NCBI RefSeq assembly: GCF_004364435.1
Contig: NZ_SOCT01000016.1
Span: forward strand, 1 to 64,000
Source of the DNA: Pseudomonas sp. LP_7_YM
GTDB lineage: Bacteria > Pseudomonadota > Gammaproteobacteria > Pseudomonadales > Pseudomonadaceae
Length of the DNA: 64,000 nucleotides
Direction of reading: 5' to 3'
Shown: piece after piece, positions 52,138 through 61,019 of the stretch
Numbering within the stretch: the stretch's first letter is position 1
Layout: each line of letters opens with the position of its first letter
The notes under the pieces: generated by a model
Database searches by the model: none
Told to the model about the DNA's origin: nothing
Seen by the model: only the letters and a program-made list of their open reading frames with translations
Position numbers and translations under genes: made by a program

Positions 52138-53943
52138 ATGCCTGATTACAAGGCCCCCTTGCGTGATATTCGCTTCGTTCGTGACGAGCTGCTTGGCTAT
52201 GAAGCGCACTATCAGAGCCTGCCAGCGTGCCAGGACGCCACGCCTGACATGGTCGACGCCATTCTCGAGGAAGGTGCCAAGTTTTGTGAGCAGGTACTGG
52301 CGCCCTTGAACCGTGTGGGTGATACCGAAGGCTGCACCTGGAGCGAATCGGGCGTTAAGACGCCGACCGGCTTCAAAGAAGCCTACAAACAATTCGTCGA
52401 AGGCGGTTGGCCGAGTCTGGCCCACGACGTCGCTCATGGTGGTCAGGGTCTGCCTGAGTCGCTGGGTCTGGCGGTCAGTGAAATGGTCGGCGAGGCCAAC
52501 TGGTCGTGGGGCATGTACCCCGGCTTGTCCCATGGCGCAATGAACACCATCTCCGAGCATGGCACGCCTGAGCAACAGGATGCCTACCTGACCAAACTGG
52601 TCTCGGGGGAGTGGACCGGCACCATGTGCCTGACCGAGCCTCACTGTGGCACTGACTTAGGCATGTTGCGCACCAAGGCCGAGCCTCAGGCAGATGGCTC
52701 GTACAAGGTGTCCGGCACCAAGATTTTCATCTCCGCTGGCGAACACGACATGGCCGATAACATCGTCCACATCGTGCTGGCCCGTCTGCCCGACGCGCCT
52801 TCAGGCACCAAAGGCATTTCGCTGTTCATCGTTCCCAAGTTCCTGTCGGCGGCTGACGGCGGCGTCGGCGAGCGTAACGCAGTGAGCTGTGGTTCGCTGG
52901 AACACAAGATGGGCATCCACGGCAACGCTACCTGCGTAATGAATTTCGACAGCGCCACCGGCTTTCTGATCGGTCCGCCGAACAAGGGCCTGAACTGCAT
53001 GTTCACCTTCATGAACACGGCGCGTCTGGGTACCGCGTTGCAAGGTCTTGCCCACGCTGAAGTCGGCTTTCAGGGCGGCCTGAAATACGCCCGTGAACGT
53101 TTGCAGATGCGCTCGCTGACGGGCCCGAAAGCGCCGGACAAGGCCGCTGACCCGATCATCGTCCACCCGGACGTGCGTCGCATGCTGCTGACCATGAAGG
53201 CGTTCGCCGAGGGGACTCGGGCGATGGTTTACTTCACCGCCAAGCAGGTCGACATTGTCAAATACAGCGATGACGCTGATGCTAAAAAGCAAGCCGATGG
53301 CCTGCTGGCGTTCATGACCCCGATCGCCAAGGCGTTCATGACAGAAGTCGGGTTCGAATCCGCCAACCACGGCGTACAGATCTACGGCGGCCACGGCTTC
53401 ATCGCGGAATGGGGCATGGAGCAGAACGTGCGCGACAGCCGTATTTCGATGCTGTACGAAGGCACTACGGGCGTTCAGGCTCTCGACTTGCTGGGCCGTA
53501 AAGTGCTGATGACTCAAGGCGAGGCGCTGAAGGGCTTTACCAGGATCGTCCACAAATTCTGCCAGGCGCAGGAAGGCAACGAAGCGGTCAGCGAATTTGT
53601 CTCCCCGCTGGCTGCGTTGAACAAGGAGTGGGGCGACCTGACCATGAAGGTCGGCATGGCCGCCATGAAAGATCGCGAAGAAGTCGGTGCCGCATCGGTG
53701 GATTACCTGATGTTCTCAGGCTACGTATGCCTGGCGTATTTCTGGGCTGACATGGCCCGCATTGCAGCCGAGAAACTGGCAGCCGGCACCAGCGAAGAAG
53801 CTTTCTACACCGCGAAACTGCAGACTGCGCGCTTCTACTTCCAGCGCATCCTGCCGCGTACCCGCACACATGTTGCGGCCATGCTGTCAGGTGCCAGCAA
53901 CCTGATGGACATGAACGAAGAGCACTTCGGCCTGGCTTACTGA
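52138..53943 (+). CDS. Acyl-CoA dehydrogenase, large (about 600-residue) family, first copy
   Basis: 601-residue FAD enzyme of fatty-acid beta-oxidation. The start MPDYKAPLRDIRFVRDELLG is typical of the long subgroup. The flavin/substrate region (MCLTEPHCGTDLGMLRTKAE, then GTKIFISAGEHDM) and the C-terminal SMLYEGTTGVQALDLLGRKV are present. The catalytic base position is the E in YEGTTG. It is homologous to the second copy at 55677 and to P. aeruginosa PA0506/PA0508 in this place; those act on long- and medium-chain acyl-CoA. AGAGG precedes the start at a long spacing. Confidence 0.9.
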   Translation: MPDYKAPLRDIRFVRDELLGYEAHYQSLPACQDATPDMVDAILEEGAKFCEQVLAPLNRVGDTEGCTWSESGVKTPTGFKEAYKQFVEGGWPSLAHDVAHGGQGLPESLGLAVSEMVGEANWSWGMYPGLSHGAMNTISEHGTPEQQDAYLTKLVSGEWTGTMCLTEPHCGTDLGMLRTKAEPQADGSYKVSGTKIFISAGEHDMADNIVHIVLARLPDAPSGTKGISLFIVPKFLSAADGGVGERNAVSCGSLEHKMGIHGNATCVMNFDSATGFLIGPPNKGLNCMFTFMNTARLGTALQGLAHAEVGFQGGLKYARERLQMRSLTGPKAPDKAADPIIVHPDVRRMLLTMKAFAEGTRAMVYFTAKQVDIVKYSDDADAKKQADGLLAFMTPIAKAFMTEVGFESANHGVQIYGGHGFIAEWGMEQNVRDSRISMLYEGTTGVQALDLLGRKVLMTQGEALKGFTRIVHKFCQAQEGNEAVSEFVSPLAALNKEWGDLTMKVGMAAMKDREEVGAASVDYLMFSGYVCLAYFWADMARIAAEKLAAGTSEEAFYTAKLQTARFYFQRILPRTRTHVAAMLSGASNLMDMNEEHFGLAY

Positions 53944-53964
53944 GTCACCGGCCTGTTTTACCTT

Positions 53965-53999
53965 AAAGCCGCTTGTCCTTCGGGGCAGGCGGCTTTTTT
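53965..53999 (+). terminator. Terminator after the first acyl-CoA dehydrogenase gene
   Basis: AAAGCCGC (53965-53972) and GCGGCTTT (53989-53996), with the stem extended inward by wobble pairs around a TTCG loop, then TTTTTT. Confidence 0.85.
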
Positions 54000-54159
54000 G
54001 TGCCTGTCAGGCAGCTCAACCGATACCGCGCGGATACGGGCACTGACGGAAAAACAGTGACCTGTCTCACAATTTTCCTCATCAAATTCGCTATCCGGTC
54101 GATACAGGCACAATGCCATTTAATTTACACACGTTCGTTATGGGTAGGAGTCAGTCCTT

Positions 54160-55455
54160 TTGCTGCGCCCGTCAGCTGCACACCTCAGCCATTTTCTACC
54201 TTCACTGGCGCTGTTGATCGCCGGACTTGCGGCTGCGTACGTGAAGGACCTCAACGTGTTCTTCACCTCGCTGTTCAACGTGCTGCCCACATTGGTTCTG
54301 TTGCTCGGCGGTGCCTACTGCATCGTTTATAAGCGCCAGCGTGAACTGTTCCTGACGATTACGGTGTACATCGCCTATTTCCTGCTCGATACCCAGACCG
54401 ATTACTACCGCGACAACGGCAAAGTCCGCGAAGACGCCGCAGTGGTGTTCCATCTTTGTTGCCTGTTGCTGCCCGTCATGTTTGGGTTGTTCGCTGCCTG
54501 GGAAGAGCGTACCCATTTGCTTCAGGACCTTGTCGCGCGGCTGGCGGTGCTTGTCGCCGTCGGCAGCGTTGCCTTGGGGCTTGAACAGAGCTTCCCGCAA
54601 AGCCTGCTGGCGTGGCTGGCCGACATTCGCTGGCCCTCGCTGCATGGCGAATGGATGAGCCTTATTCAGCTCTCCTACGTGACCTTCCTCATTGCCTTCG
54701 CCGTGCTGCTCGTCCAGTACATTCGCAAGCCCAGGCCGTTGCATGCCGCTCAACTGGTGGGGCTGTTGGGGTTGTTCTGGGCCTTGCCGAAAACCTTCAT
54801 CCTGCCCTTTACGCTGAACATCATGTGCAGTCAGGTCATGCTGATGATCGCCGCAGCGGTCGCTCATGAGGCCTATCAAATGGCCTTCCGCGATGAGCTG
54901 ACAGGATTGCCGGGTCGACGGGCGCTCAACGAGCGCATGCAGCGCCTGGGCCGAAACTACGTGCTGGCAATGAGTGACGTCGACCATTTCAAGAAATTCA
55001 ACGACACCCACGGCCACGATGTCGGCGACCAGGTGCTGCGTCTGGTGGCGAGCAAGTTATCGAAAATCACCAACGGCGGCGGCCGGGCCTATCGTTACGG
55101 GGGCGAAGAGTTCGCGATCGTTTTTGCGGGCAAGACGCTGGATGAGTGCATGCCGCATCTGGAAGTCATCCGCGAGACCATCGCTAACTACGCTATCCAT
55201 TTACGTAATCAGGACAACCGGCCACAGGACGATCTGCAAGGTCGTCAACGTCGCGCAGGTTCACCGGCATCGGTGGTGTCGGTGACCGTCAGTATCGGGG
55301 TAGCCGAGCGTCAGGCGGAGCATCGCAACCCCGACGAGGTGCTCAAAGCTGCGGACCAGGCACTTTATGCGGCCAAAGGCGCGGGCCGAAATTGCGTTAT
55401 TGCCTACGGTCAAACCAACAGGCGCGGCGCCGAAAGAATGGCTGCTGCTGGCTGA
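54160..55455 (+). CDS. Membrane-bound diguanylate cyclase (GGDEF)
   Basis: 431 residues from a TTG start with TAGGAG about ten bases upstream. Six to seven N-terminal helices (for example LPTLVLLLGGAYCIVY, then SYVTFLIAFAVLLVQYI) form a membrane sensor, followed by a GGDEF domain from about residue 245 (FRDELTGLPGRRALNERMQR). The active site is RYGGEEF, a functional variant, and the metal-binding DVDHFKKFNDTHGHDVGDQV is intact. No RxxD inhibitory site precedes GGEEF, so product inhibition may be weak. It lies between the two acyl-CoA dehydrogenases. Confidence 0.88.
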   Translation: MLRPSAAHLSHFLPSLALLIAGLAAAYVKDLNVFFTSLFNVLPTLVLLLGGAYCIVYKRQRELFLTITVYIAYFLLDTQTDYYRDNGKVREDAAVVFHLCCLLLPVMFGLFAAWEERTHLLQDLVARLAVLVAVGSVALGLEQSFPQSLLAWLADIRWPSLHGEWMSLIQLSYVTFLIAFAVLLVQYIRKPRPLHAAQLVGLLGLFWALPKTFILPFTLNIMCSQVMLMIAAAVAHEAYQMAFRDELTGLPGRRALNERMQRLGRNYVLAMSDVDHFKKFNDTHGHDVGDQVLRLVASKLSKITNGGGRAYRYGGEEFAIVFAGKTLDECMPHLEVIRETIANYAIHLRNQDNRPQDDLQGRQRRAGSPASVVSVTVSIGVAERQAEHRNPDEVLKAADQALYAAKGAGRNCVIAYGQTNRRGAERMAAAG

Positions 55456-55676
55456 TCGCGTCGTCCTTCTTCTTTATTGTCAGAGACCTTTGTCTGCGGG
55501 TGGGTCTTTCTCGTGCGCGCGGGAAATATGTGACCGAAAATTGTCTTGTAGTCACTACTTGACCCTATGTGTCTTAAATGGCGTTCCTGTACACTCCGAC
55601 TCACTGACACATTGATGCTGCTCACGGTCTGCGGCGTCTCATTTTCGGGTATCTGTTGCTGTTTGCGAGGTTTGCC

Positions 55677-57452
55677 ATGGCTGACTACAAAGCGCCTTTG
55701 CGCGATATGCGCTTCGTCCTCAATGAAGTGTTCGAAGTCTCCAGACTCTGGGCCACGCTGCCGGAGCTGTCCGAGGCAGTGGATGCCGAAACTGTCGAGG
55801 CGATTCTAGAAGAGGCGGGCAAGGTCACCAGCAGATCCGTGGCCCCGCTCAGCCGCGCAGCCGATGAAGAAGGTTGCCACTGGAACGACACCGTGGTGAC
55901 CACGCCGCAAGGCTTCGTCAAGGCTTACCAGGCCTACGCCGAGGGCGGCTGGGTGGGGGTTGGCGGCAATCCCGAGTTCGGCGGCATGGGCATGCCCAAG
56001 GCTGTTTCGGCTCAGGTCGAGGAAATGGTCAACTCATCAAGCCTGGCCTTCGGCCTTTATCCGATGCTGACCTCGGGCGCCTGCGTCTCGATCAACACCC
56101 ACGCCAGCGAAGAGCTCAAGGCGACTTACCTGCCGAATCTGTACGCCGGTATCTGGGCCGGTTCGATGTGCCTGACCGAAGCGCATGCCGGCACCGACCT
56201 TGGGATCATCCGCACCAAGGCCGAGCCGCAGACCGACGGCACCTACAAGATCACCGGCACCAAGATCTTCATTACCGGTGGCGAACACGATCTGACTGAA
56301 AACATCATCCATCTGGTCCTGGCCAAACTGCCGGACGCGCCTGCTGGCCCGAAGGGCATTTCGCTGTTTCTGGTGCCGAAATTCTTCGTCAACAGTGATG
56401 GCAGCCTGGGCGAGCGCAACGCGGTGTCCTGTGGTTCCATCGAGCACAAAATGGGTATCCAGGCCTCCGCGACGTGCGTAATGAACTTCGATCAGGCAGA
56501 AGGCTATCTGATCGGCGAGCCAAACAAAGGGCTGGCGGCGATGTTCACGATGATGAACTACGAGCGCTTGGGCGTTGGTATTCAGGGTTTGGCGTCCGGC
56601 GAGCGCTCTTATCAGAACGCCATCGAATACGCCCGTGACCGCCTGCAAAGTCGGGCGCCGACCGGCGCGCAGTCCAAGGACACTATTGCCGACCCTATCA
56701 TCGTGCACCCTGACGTGCGGCGCATGCTGCTGACCATGAAGGCCCTGAACGAGGGCGGACGTGCGTTTTCTACCTATGTCGCTCTGCAACTGGACGCTGC
56801 CAAATACAGCGAAGACGCTGATGTGCGCCAGCGCGCCGATGGGTTGGTCGCATTGCTGACACCGGTTGCCAAGGCGTTCCTGACCGATATGGGGCTGGAC
56901 ATCACCATCCTCGGTCAGCAAGTGTTCGGCGGCCACGGTTACATCCGTGAGTGGGGCCAGGAGCAATTGGTCCGTGATGTGCGCATCACTCAAATCTACG
57001 AGGGCACCAACGGCATTCAGGCGCTGGATCTTCTGGGCCGCAAGATCGTTGGCAGCGAGGGGGCGCATTACCGGCTGTTTTCTGATGAAGTCCGCGCTTT
57101 CATTGAGTTGTCCGGCCCCTCGCTGGGAGAGTTCACCAAACCATTGGCCGCAGCGCTGACCACCCTGGATGAATTGACTGACTGGATACTGGATCGCGCG
57201 CGAAGCAACCCCAACGAAATCGGCGCAGCGTCGGTGGAGTATTTGCACGCTTTCGGTTACACGGCATACGCCTACATGTGGGCGATGTCGGCGAAGGCCG
57301 CGCTGGGCAAGGATGAGGAGGACTTCTACGCCGGCAAGCTGGGCACCGCGCGTTTCTATTTCGCACGCATGCTGCCCAGAATTCAGTCGCTTGCAGCATC
57401 GGTCAAAGCGGGCAGTGAGTCGCTGTATCTGCTCCAGGCGTCACAATTCTGA
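55677..57452 (+). CDS. Acyl-CoA dehydrogenase, large family, second copy
   Basis: 591 residues from the ATG at 55677 (MADYKAPLRDMRFVLNEVFE). Motifs parallel the first copy: MCLTEAHAGTDLGIIRTKAE, GTKIFITGGEHDLTENIIHL and QIYEGTNGIQALDLLGRKIV. The copies are clearly paralogues, so a tandem duplication with diverged chain-length preference is likely. A 221-bp gap after the cyclase gene shows no obvious operator. Terminator about 190 bp downstream. Confidence 0.9.
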   Translation: MADYKAPLRDMRFVLNEVFEVSRLWATLPELSEAVDAETVEAILEEAGKVTSRSVAPLSRAADEEGCHWNDTVVTTPQGFVKAYQAYAEGGWVGVGGNPEFGGMGMPKAVSAQVEEMVNSSSLAFGLYPMLTSGACVSINTHASEELKATYLPNLYAGIWAGSMCLTEAHAGTDLGIIRTKAEPQTDGTYKITGTKIFITGGEHDLTENIIHLVLAKLPDAPAGPKGISLFLVPKFFVNSDGSLGERNAVSCGSIEHKMGIQASATCVMNFDQAEGYLIGEPNKGLAAMFTMMNYERLGVGIQGLASGERSYQNAIEYARDRLQSRAPTGAQSKDTIADPIIVHPDVRRMLLTMKALNEGGRAFSTYVALQLDAAKYSEDADVRQRADGLVALLTPVAKAFLTDMGLDITILGQQVFGGHGYIREWGQEQLVRDVRITQIYEGTNGIQALDLLGRKIVGSEGAHYRLFSDEVRAFIELSGPSLGEFTKPLAAALTTLDELTDWILDRARSNPNEIGAASVEYLHAFGYTAYAYMWAMSAKAALGKDEEDFYAGKLGTARFYFARMLPRIQSLAASVKAGSESLYLLQASQF

Positions 57453-57640
57453 CGGCGGAGGGTTCGTGTAAGCTTTTGCTTACACGACGCGATGACAATC
57501 TGCTCTATCGCGGTATGGGATCCAAAGTTAATCTACACACATGGACGTAGCGCAGGATGCGCAAACAGATAACAGGGACACGTAGGGAATGCCTGCCAGG
57601 ATGGCGGGAAGAAAGGGAAGTCAAAAGGGAAACAGTCTGG

Positions 57641-57664
57641 AAAACCTCGCTTCGGCGGGGTTTT
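57641..57664 (+). terminator. Terminator between acyl-CoA dehydrogenase and LysR genes
   Basis: AAAACCTCGC (57641-57650), TTCG loop, GCGGGGTTTT (57655-57664), then TCTTTTAT. One T-G wobble pair. The hairpin could work on both strands between convergent genes. Confidence 0.8.
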
Positions 57665-57677
57665 CTTTTATCTGGCT

Positions 57678-58598
57678 TCAGGAAATCGCCTTGGGCTGTG
57701 ACAGCCCATCCACGGTCGGTTTCTCGACTTCATCGAGCACCGACTTGAGCAACTCCACCATTGCCTGCTGCCTTTGTGCATCGCGATACACTAGTCCGAT
57801 CTGCAACGGTACCCGAGGCTCGCTCAACGGCTTCCATAACAACTCATCGTTTTCTTGAATATCCTGCGCGCGCCCCGGAAGTACCGTGGCCAGCTTCATG
57901 TGCGCAAGACTGTCGAGAATCCCCGACATATTGTTCAGCTCAGCCTGTACATGCGGACGACGCCCCAGATTGGCCAGTTGCGTCTGCCAGATCTGCCGCA
58001 CCTGAAATTCTTCCCCGAGCAGCAGCATCGGCAGTTCAGCGGCCTGACTCACCGAAACTTTCCTGAATTCACGCAGTGGATGATTGGCGGGAATGACCAC
58101 CTTGAGTTCGTCTTCATAAAGCAGCAGGCCATGCAACCCCGGCTGGCGCGGCGGCAGGTAGCTAATGCCGATGTCCAGCGAACCGTTGAGCAGGCGGCGC
58201 TCAATTTCCATCGCGCTCAGCTCGTAGATCTGCACCACCAGGTGAGGCTGTGCCTTGCGCACTTGCTCAAGCATCTGCGGCACCAGGCTCGAATGCACCG
58301 TTTGCATCACGCCAATGGCCAAGGTTCTTTGTGATTGTCCCTTGAAGTTGCGCAACGCGTCGCGAGCACGCTGCATGCCTTCAAGCAATGGCACTGCGTG
58401 GTTATAAAGCGTGTGAGCTGCGAGTGTCGGGAGCAGGCGCTTGCTGCTGCGCTCGAACAGGCTGACGTCGAGGCTGTGCTCGAGCAAACGGATCTGCTGT
58501 GAGAGCGCCGGTTGCGACAAGGAGAGCCGCTCGGCGGCGCGCCCCACATGGCCTTCTTCGTAGACCGCGACGAAATAGCGCAGTTGACGGAAATCCAT
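57678..58598 (-). CDS. LysR-family transcriptional regulator
   Basis: 306 residues with the N-terminal helix-turn-helix MDFRQLRYFVAVYEEGHVGR and AAERLSLSQPALSQQIRLLE. The effector domain (about 90-300) includes LAIGVMQTVHSSLVPQMLEQ. It looks like the CynR/BenM-type subgroup. The target is unknown; the divergent MOSC gene 102 bp away is the natural candidate. Confidence 0.88.
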   Translation of the reverse strand: MDFRQLRYFVAVYEEGHVGRAAERLSLSQPALSQQIRLLEHSLDVSLFERSSKRLLPTLAAHTLYNHAVPLLEGMQRARDALRNFKGQSQRTLAIGVMQTVHSSLVPQMLEQVRKAQPHLVVQIYELSAMEIERRLLNGSLDIGISYLPPRQPGLHGLLLYEDELKVVIPANHPLREFRKVSVSQAAELPMLLLGEEFQVRQIWQTQLANLGRRPHVQAELNNMSGILDSLAHMKLATVLPGRAQDIQENDELLWKPLSEPRVPLQIGLVYRDAQRQQAMVELLKSVLDEVEKPTVDGLSQPKAIS

Positions 58599-58700
58599 AA
58601 GTGATTCTTATCGAAATGGCTGGAAAATCGAAATGGTTGTCCGGCTAGCTGGCGCATAGTCTACGCCCAAATCAAAGGGGCTGCAGGGCCATACCGCGCG

Positions 58701-59399
58701 ATGAACAATGTCCAGCTTGAAGGCGTTTACATAGGTAAAGCGAAAAGTCTGGGTCATGGACTGATCAGCGATATCGACAAGCATCGAATGGATGGACGCG
58801 TATGGCTGTGGCCTCAGGGCCTGGGCAACGACGAGCACGGCGATCCGCGCTTTCACACCGGGCCCGAACGCGCCCTGCATCACTATCCCGCCGAGCACTA
58901 CCGCTATTGGCGCAAGCGCTACCCGGCCATTGACTGGTGCGCGCCAGCGTTCGGCGAGAATCTTTCGTCCCACGGACTGACTGAAGAGCATGTCTGCCTG
59001 GGCGACATGTTTCGCTGGGGCGGGGCCCTGCTGCAGATCAGTCAGCCGCGCTCGCCGTGTTATCGGTTGAGCCATCGCTGGGGCATCGAAGGACTGCCGC
59101 AACACGCGCAGGACACTGGCCGCTGCGGTTGGGTTTATCGAGTGCTCAAGCCCGGCTTCGTCAAGCCTGAGGATTCGTTCGAACTGATTCAGCGCAGTTA
59201 TCCCGGCTTGACCGTGGCCTGGGCGTTACGCAGTTTCTATCAGGAACCACTGGAGCACGCGGGTCTGAAAAAACTGGTCGATTGCCCGGCCTTGTCTTCC
59301 CGCTGGCGCGACATCGCCTTGAAACGTCTGCGCACCGGTCGCATCGAGGACTGGAGCGATCGTCTGTTGGGGCTGCCACTGGAAGGGCTGCGCGCATGA
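58701..59399 (+). CDS. MOSC-domain protein (YiiM-like)
   Basis: 232 residues. The N-terminal GVYIGKAKSLGHGLISDIDK and GPERALHHYPAEHY lead into the MOSC core FGENLSSHGLTEEHVCLGDM, and ISQPRSPCYRLSHRWG carries the conserved cysteine that would bind the molybdenum cofactor. YiiM reduces N-hydroxylated compounds in E. coli; a similar role is likely. Its stop overlaps the next gene's ATG by 4 bp. Confidence 0.85.
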   Translation: MNNVQLEGVYIGKAKSLGHGLISDIDKHRMDGRVWLWPQGLGNDEHGDPRFHTGPERALHHYPAEHYRYWRKRYPAIDWCAPAFGENLSSHGLTEEHVCLGDMFRWGGALLQISQPRSPCYRLSHRWGIEGLPQHAQDTGRCGWVYRVLKPGFVKPEDSFELIQRSYPGLTVAWALRSFYQEPLEHAGLKKLVDCPALSSRWRDIALKRLRTGRIEDWSDRLLGLPLEGLRA

Positions 59400-60091
59400 A
59401 TCTGTCCAGACTGCTGCGCAATTGTGTTGCCAAAGAAGGTGCGCGCGAGCAGTCCCCTTTATTGTCTCCCTTGCAGCGTCTGCGCCAACGGACAGACAGT
59501 GACCAATCCGGGCTTTTCGTAGCCGAGCAGCAGGCCTGCGCCGCAGCCATGACGCTCGCGCGGCAGTGGGGCGAGCGTCATCGACGTGGCGAGTGCGGGG
59601 TGGTGGTCGCCTGCGGCGGACGTTTCGATGAGTTGATCGAATCGATGGTCAGCGACTTCCGTCGCGTGCCGTTCAATGACTTGCTGGCGATGGAGGCGGC
59701 TGTCGACTCCCGGACCGTGGCGATCATCCTTGAGCCGATGCAGGGCGACAGCGTCGTGACACCCGCATCGCATGCCTATGTTCAGGGCGTAGAGAGGCTC
59801 TGCCGCGAGTTGAATATTTTGCTGATCCTTCACGAAACGCGGGGCACACGCGGCCAGAGTGGCGGCCTTTTTTGCGAAGATACCTACAACGTGCGCGCCG
59901 ATATCCTCGTGCTGGGCGATTACTCCAGCTGCAGCCCGCGATGCTCGGCCTTGCTCGCTCGGGGGCATGCCTGCACGGCGGAGATCGAAGAGCTGCAGGG
60001 CTATGTTCATGAGCCGATCTCTCGTCCCACCCCAGTGGCCCCGCCAGCTAAAGCGCTGCGTCAACCTGTCCCCACCGGCCTGATGGCCTGA
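59396..60091 (+). CDS. Class III aminotransferase-like protein lacking catalytic residues
   Basis: 231 residues from the ATG at 59396 (ATGA overlap with the MOSC gene). VAIILEPMQGDSVVTPASHA and YVQGVERLCRELNILLILHE follow the acetylornithine-type aminotransferase pattern (EPIQGE..., then LLIFDEVQ...). But the PLP-binding Asp-Glu is replaced by HETR, and the segment that should hold the PLP lysine reads ILVLGDYSSCSP. The protein is half the usual length and lacks the N-terminal substrate domain. It keeps an open frame and translational coupling, so it may be a repurposed pseudoenzyme rather than debris. Confidence 0.65.
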   Translation: MNLSRLLRNCVAKEGAREQSPLLSPLQRLRQRTDSDQSGLFVAEQQACAAAMTLARQWGERHRRGECGVVVACGGRFDELIESMVSDFRRVPFNDLLAMEAAVDSRTVAIILEPMQGDSVVTPASHAYVQGVERLCRELNILLILHETRGTRGQSGGLFCEDTYNVRADILVLGDYSSCSPRCSALLARGHACTAEIEELQGYVHEPISRPTPVAPPAKALRQPVPTGLMA

Positions 60092-60281
60092 CCGGACCTG
60101 CCGCCACCTCATACCGTCTTGCGTTATTTACGCTCGCCCTGCACCGGAGACCTGGGTGTGGGGCGTTTTTTATCCAGAGAGTGACGATTCGGCCACCGCG
60201 CAGGGTGGAACCCCTGTAGCGGCGCAGGGTCGATTAGCTGTATGGCCCGAGTAGGCCATTTCCCAATCCGGAGCTTCACCC

Positions 60282-60443
60282 ATGGACATCATCCGCATCA
60301 TCTTCGCTATCCTCCTGCCACCCCTGGGCGTGTTCCTGCAAGTCGGCTTCGCTGGCGCATTCTGGCTCAACATCCTGCTGACTCTGCTGGGCTACATCCC
60401 CGGCATCATTCACGCCGTCTACATCATTGCCAGCCGCAAGTAA
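60282..60443 (+). CDS. Pmp3/YqaE-family small membrane peptide
   Basis: A 53-residue protein of two hydrophobic helices (IIRIIFAILLPPLGVFLQVG and FWLNILLTLLGYIPGIIHAV) with the invariant LPPLGV and the YIPGIIHA turn of the Pmp3 family. Plant and yeast members affect membrane potential under salt stress; bacterial members are usually stress induced. A CCGGAG site lies 11 bases upstream. Confidence 0.92.
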   Translation: MDIIRIIFAILLPPLGVFLQVGFAGAFWLNILLTLLGYIPGIIHAVYIIASRK

Positions 60444-60705
60444 GTACGACCCCCGTTCGGTGCGCGCCTTGGCTAAGGCACAGATTGTTAGTCCCGCTTG
60501 GCTATCAGCTGGCGGCATCCGAAAGTCCGAAAGTGTGCTGGACTGTAGGACGCTTCTGAATTCAAGCCGCTGGGTTGTCCACCCGTATAGCCCGCGCTGG
60601 TCTTCGCCCCGTCGTTGTAATCAATGACCGGATTTAGCGATCCGATCTCTCAAAGCGCATCAGCGTTTGCCTCTTGCCTTAAGCTCTGCTTGAGGCGCGT
60701 GTCAT

Positions 60706-60779
60706 GGCGGCTGTGCGTCGGAGACCCTCAGGTCTGCCGGTATCTTTGAGGCCGGTTCGCTAACCCTCGCACAGCTGCC
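60706..60779 (+). ncRNA. Structured non-coding element (possible leader RNA)
   Basis: GGCGGCTGTGCG (60706-60717) and CGCACAGCTGCC (60768-60779) pair with one mismatch to enclose AGACC/GGTCT and smaller dyads. From memory, similar leaders precede small multi-copy ORFs in Pseudomonas, which I cannot check here. Thirty bases after it an ATG (60812) opens a short frame. Confidence 0.4.
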
Positions 60780-60811
60780 ACCTTTCGCCTCCTCAGGTGA
60801 GTCGGTCAACG

Positions 60812-60984
60812 ATGACTGCTTCGAACCCAAAACCTTCGTCCAGAACGGCCTCCAAATCTGCAGCCTCATGCTGGAGGATCAAGCTTGTTGGGGAGCGAAT
60901 TCATTGGCGGAAAATAGCCCAGCCGATGGAGATTTATCACCTGCACGACTGCTCGGCGGATGACCCCCAGAATGATTTCGCCCC
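60812..60984 (+). pseudogene. Possible frameshifted remnant of a small ORF
   Basis: ATG at 60812 begins MTASNPKP. In the next frame FVQNGLQICSLMLEDQACWG continues more convincingly, as if one A were lost near CCAAAACC. A REP half-site interrupts the region at 60888-60910. I do not recognise a product. The rest of the 576-bp gap from 60444 to 61019 holds only the structured element and the REP half-site. Confidence 0.25.
60888..60910. repeat. Single REP half-site
   Basis: GTTGGGGAGCGAATTCATTG, then GCGG, is one arm of the GAATTCATTC-type REP. No inverted partner is found nearby. Confidence 0.65.
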
Positions 60985-61019
60985 CAGAGGGCATGGGCCT
61001 GCCGATTTAAGCCGTTGCC

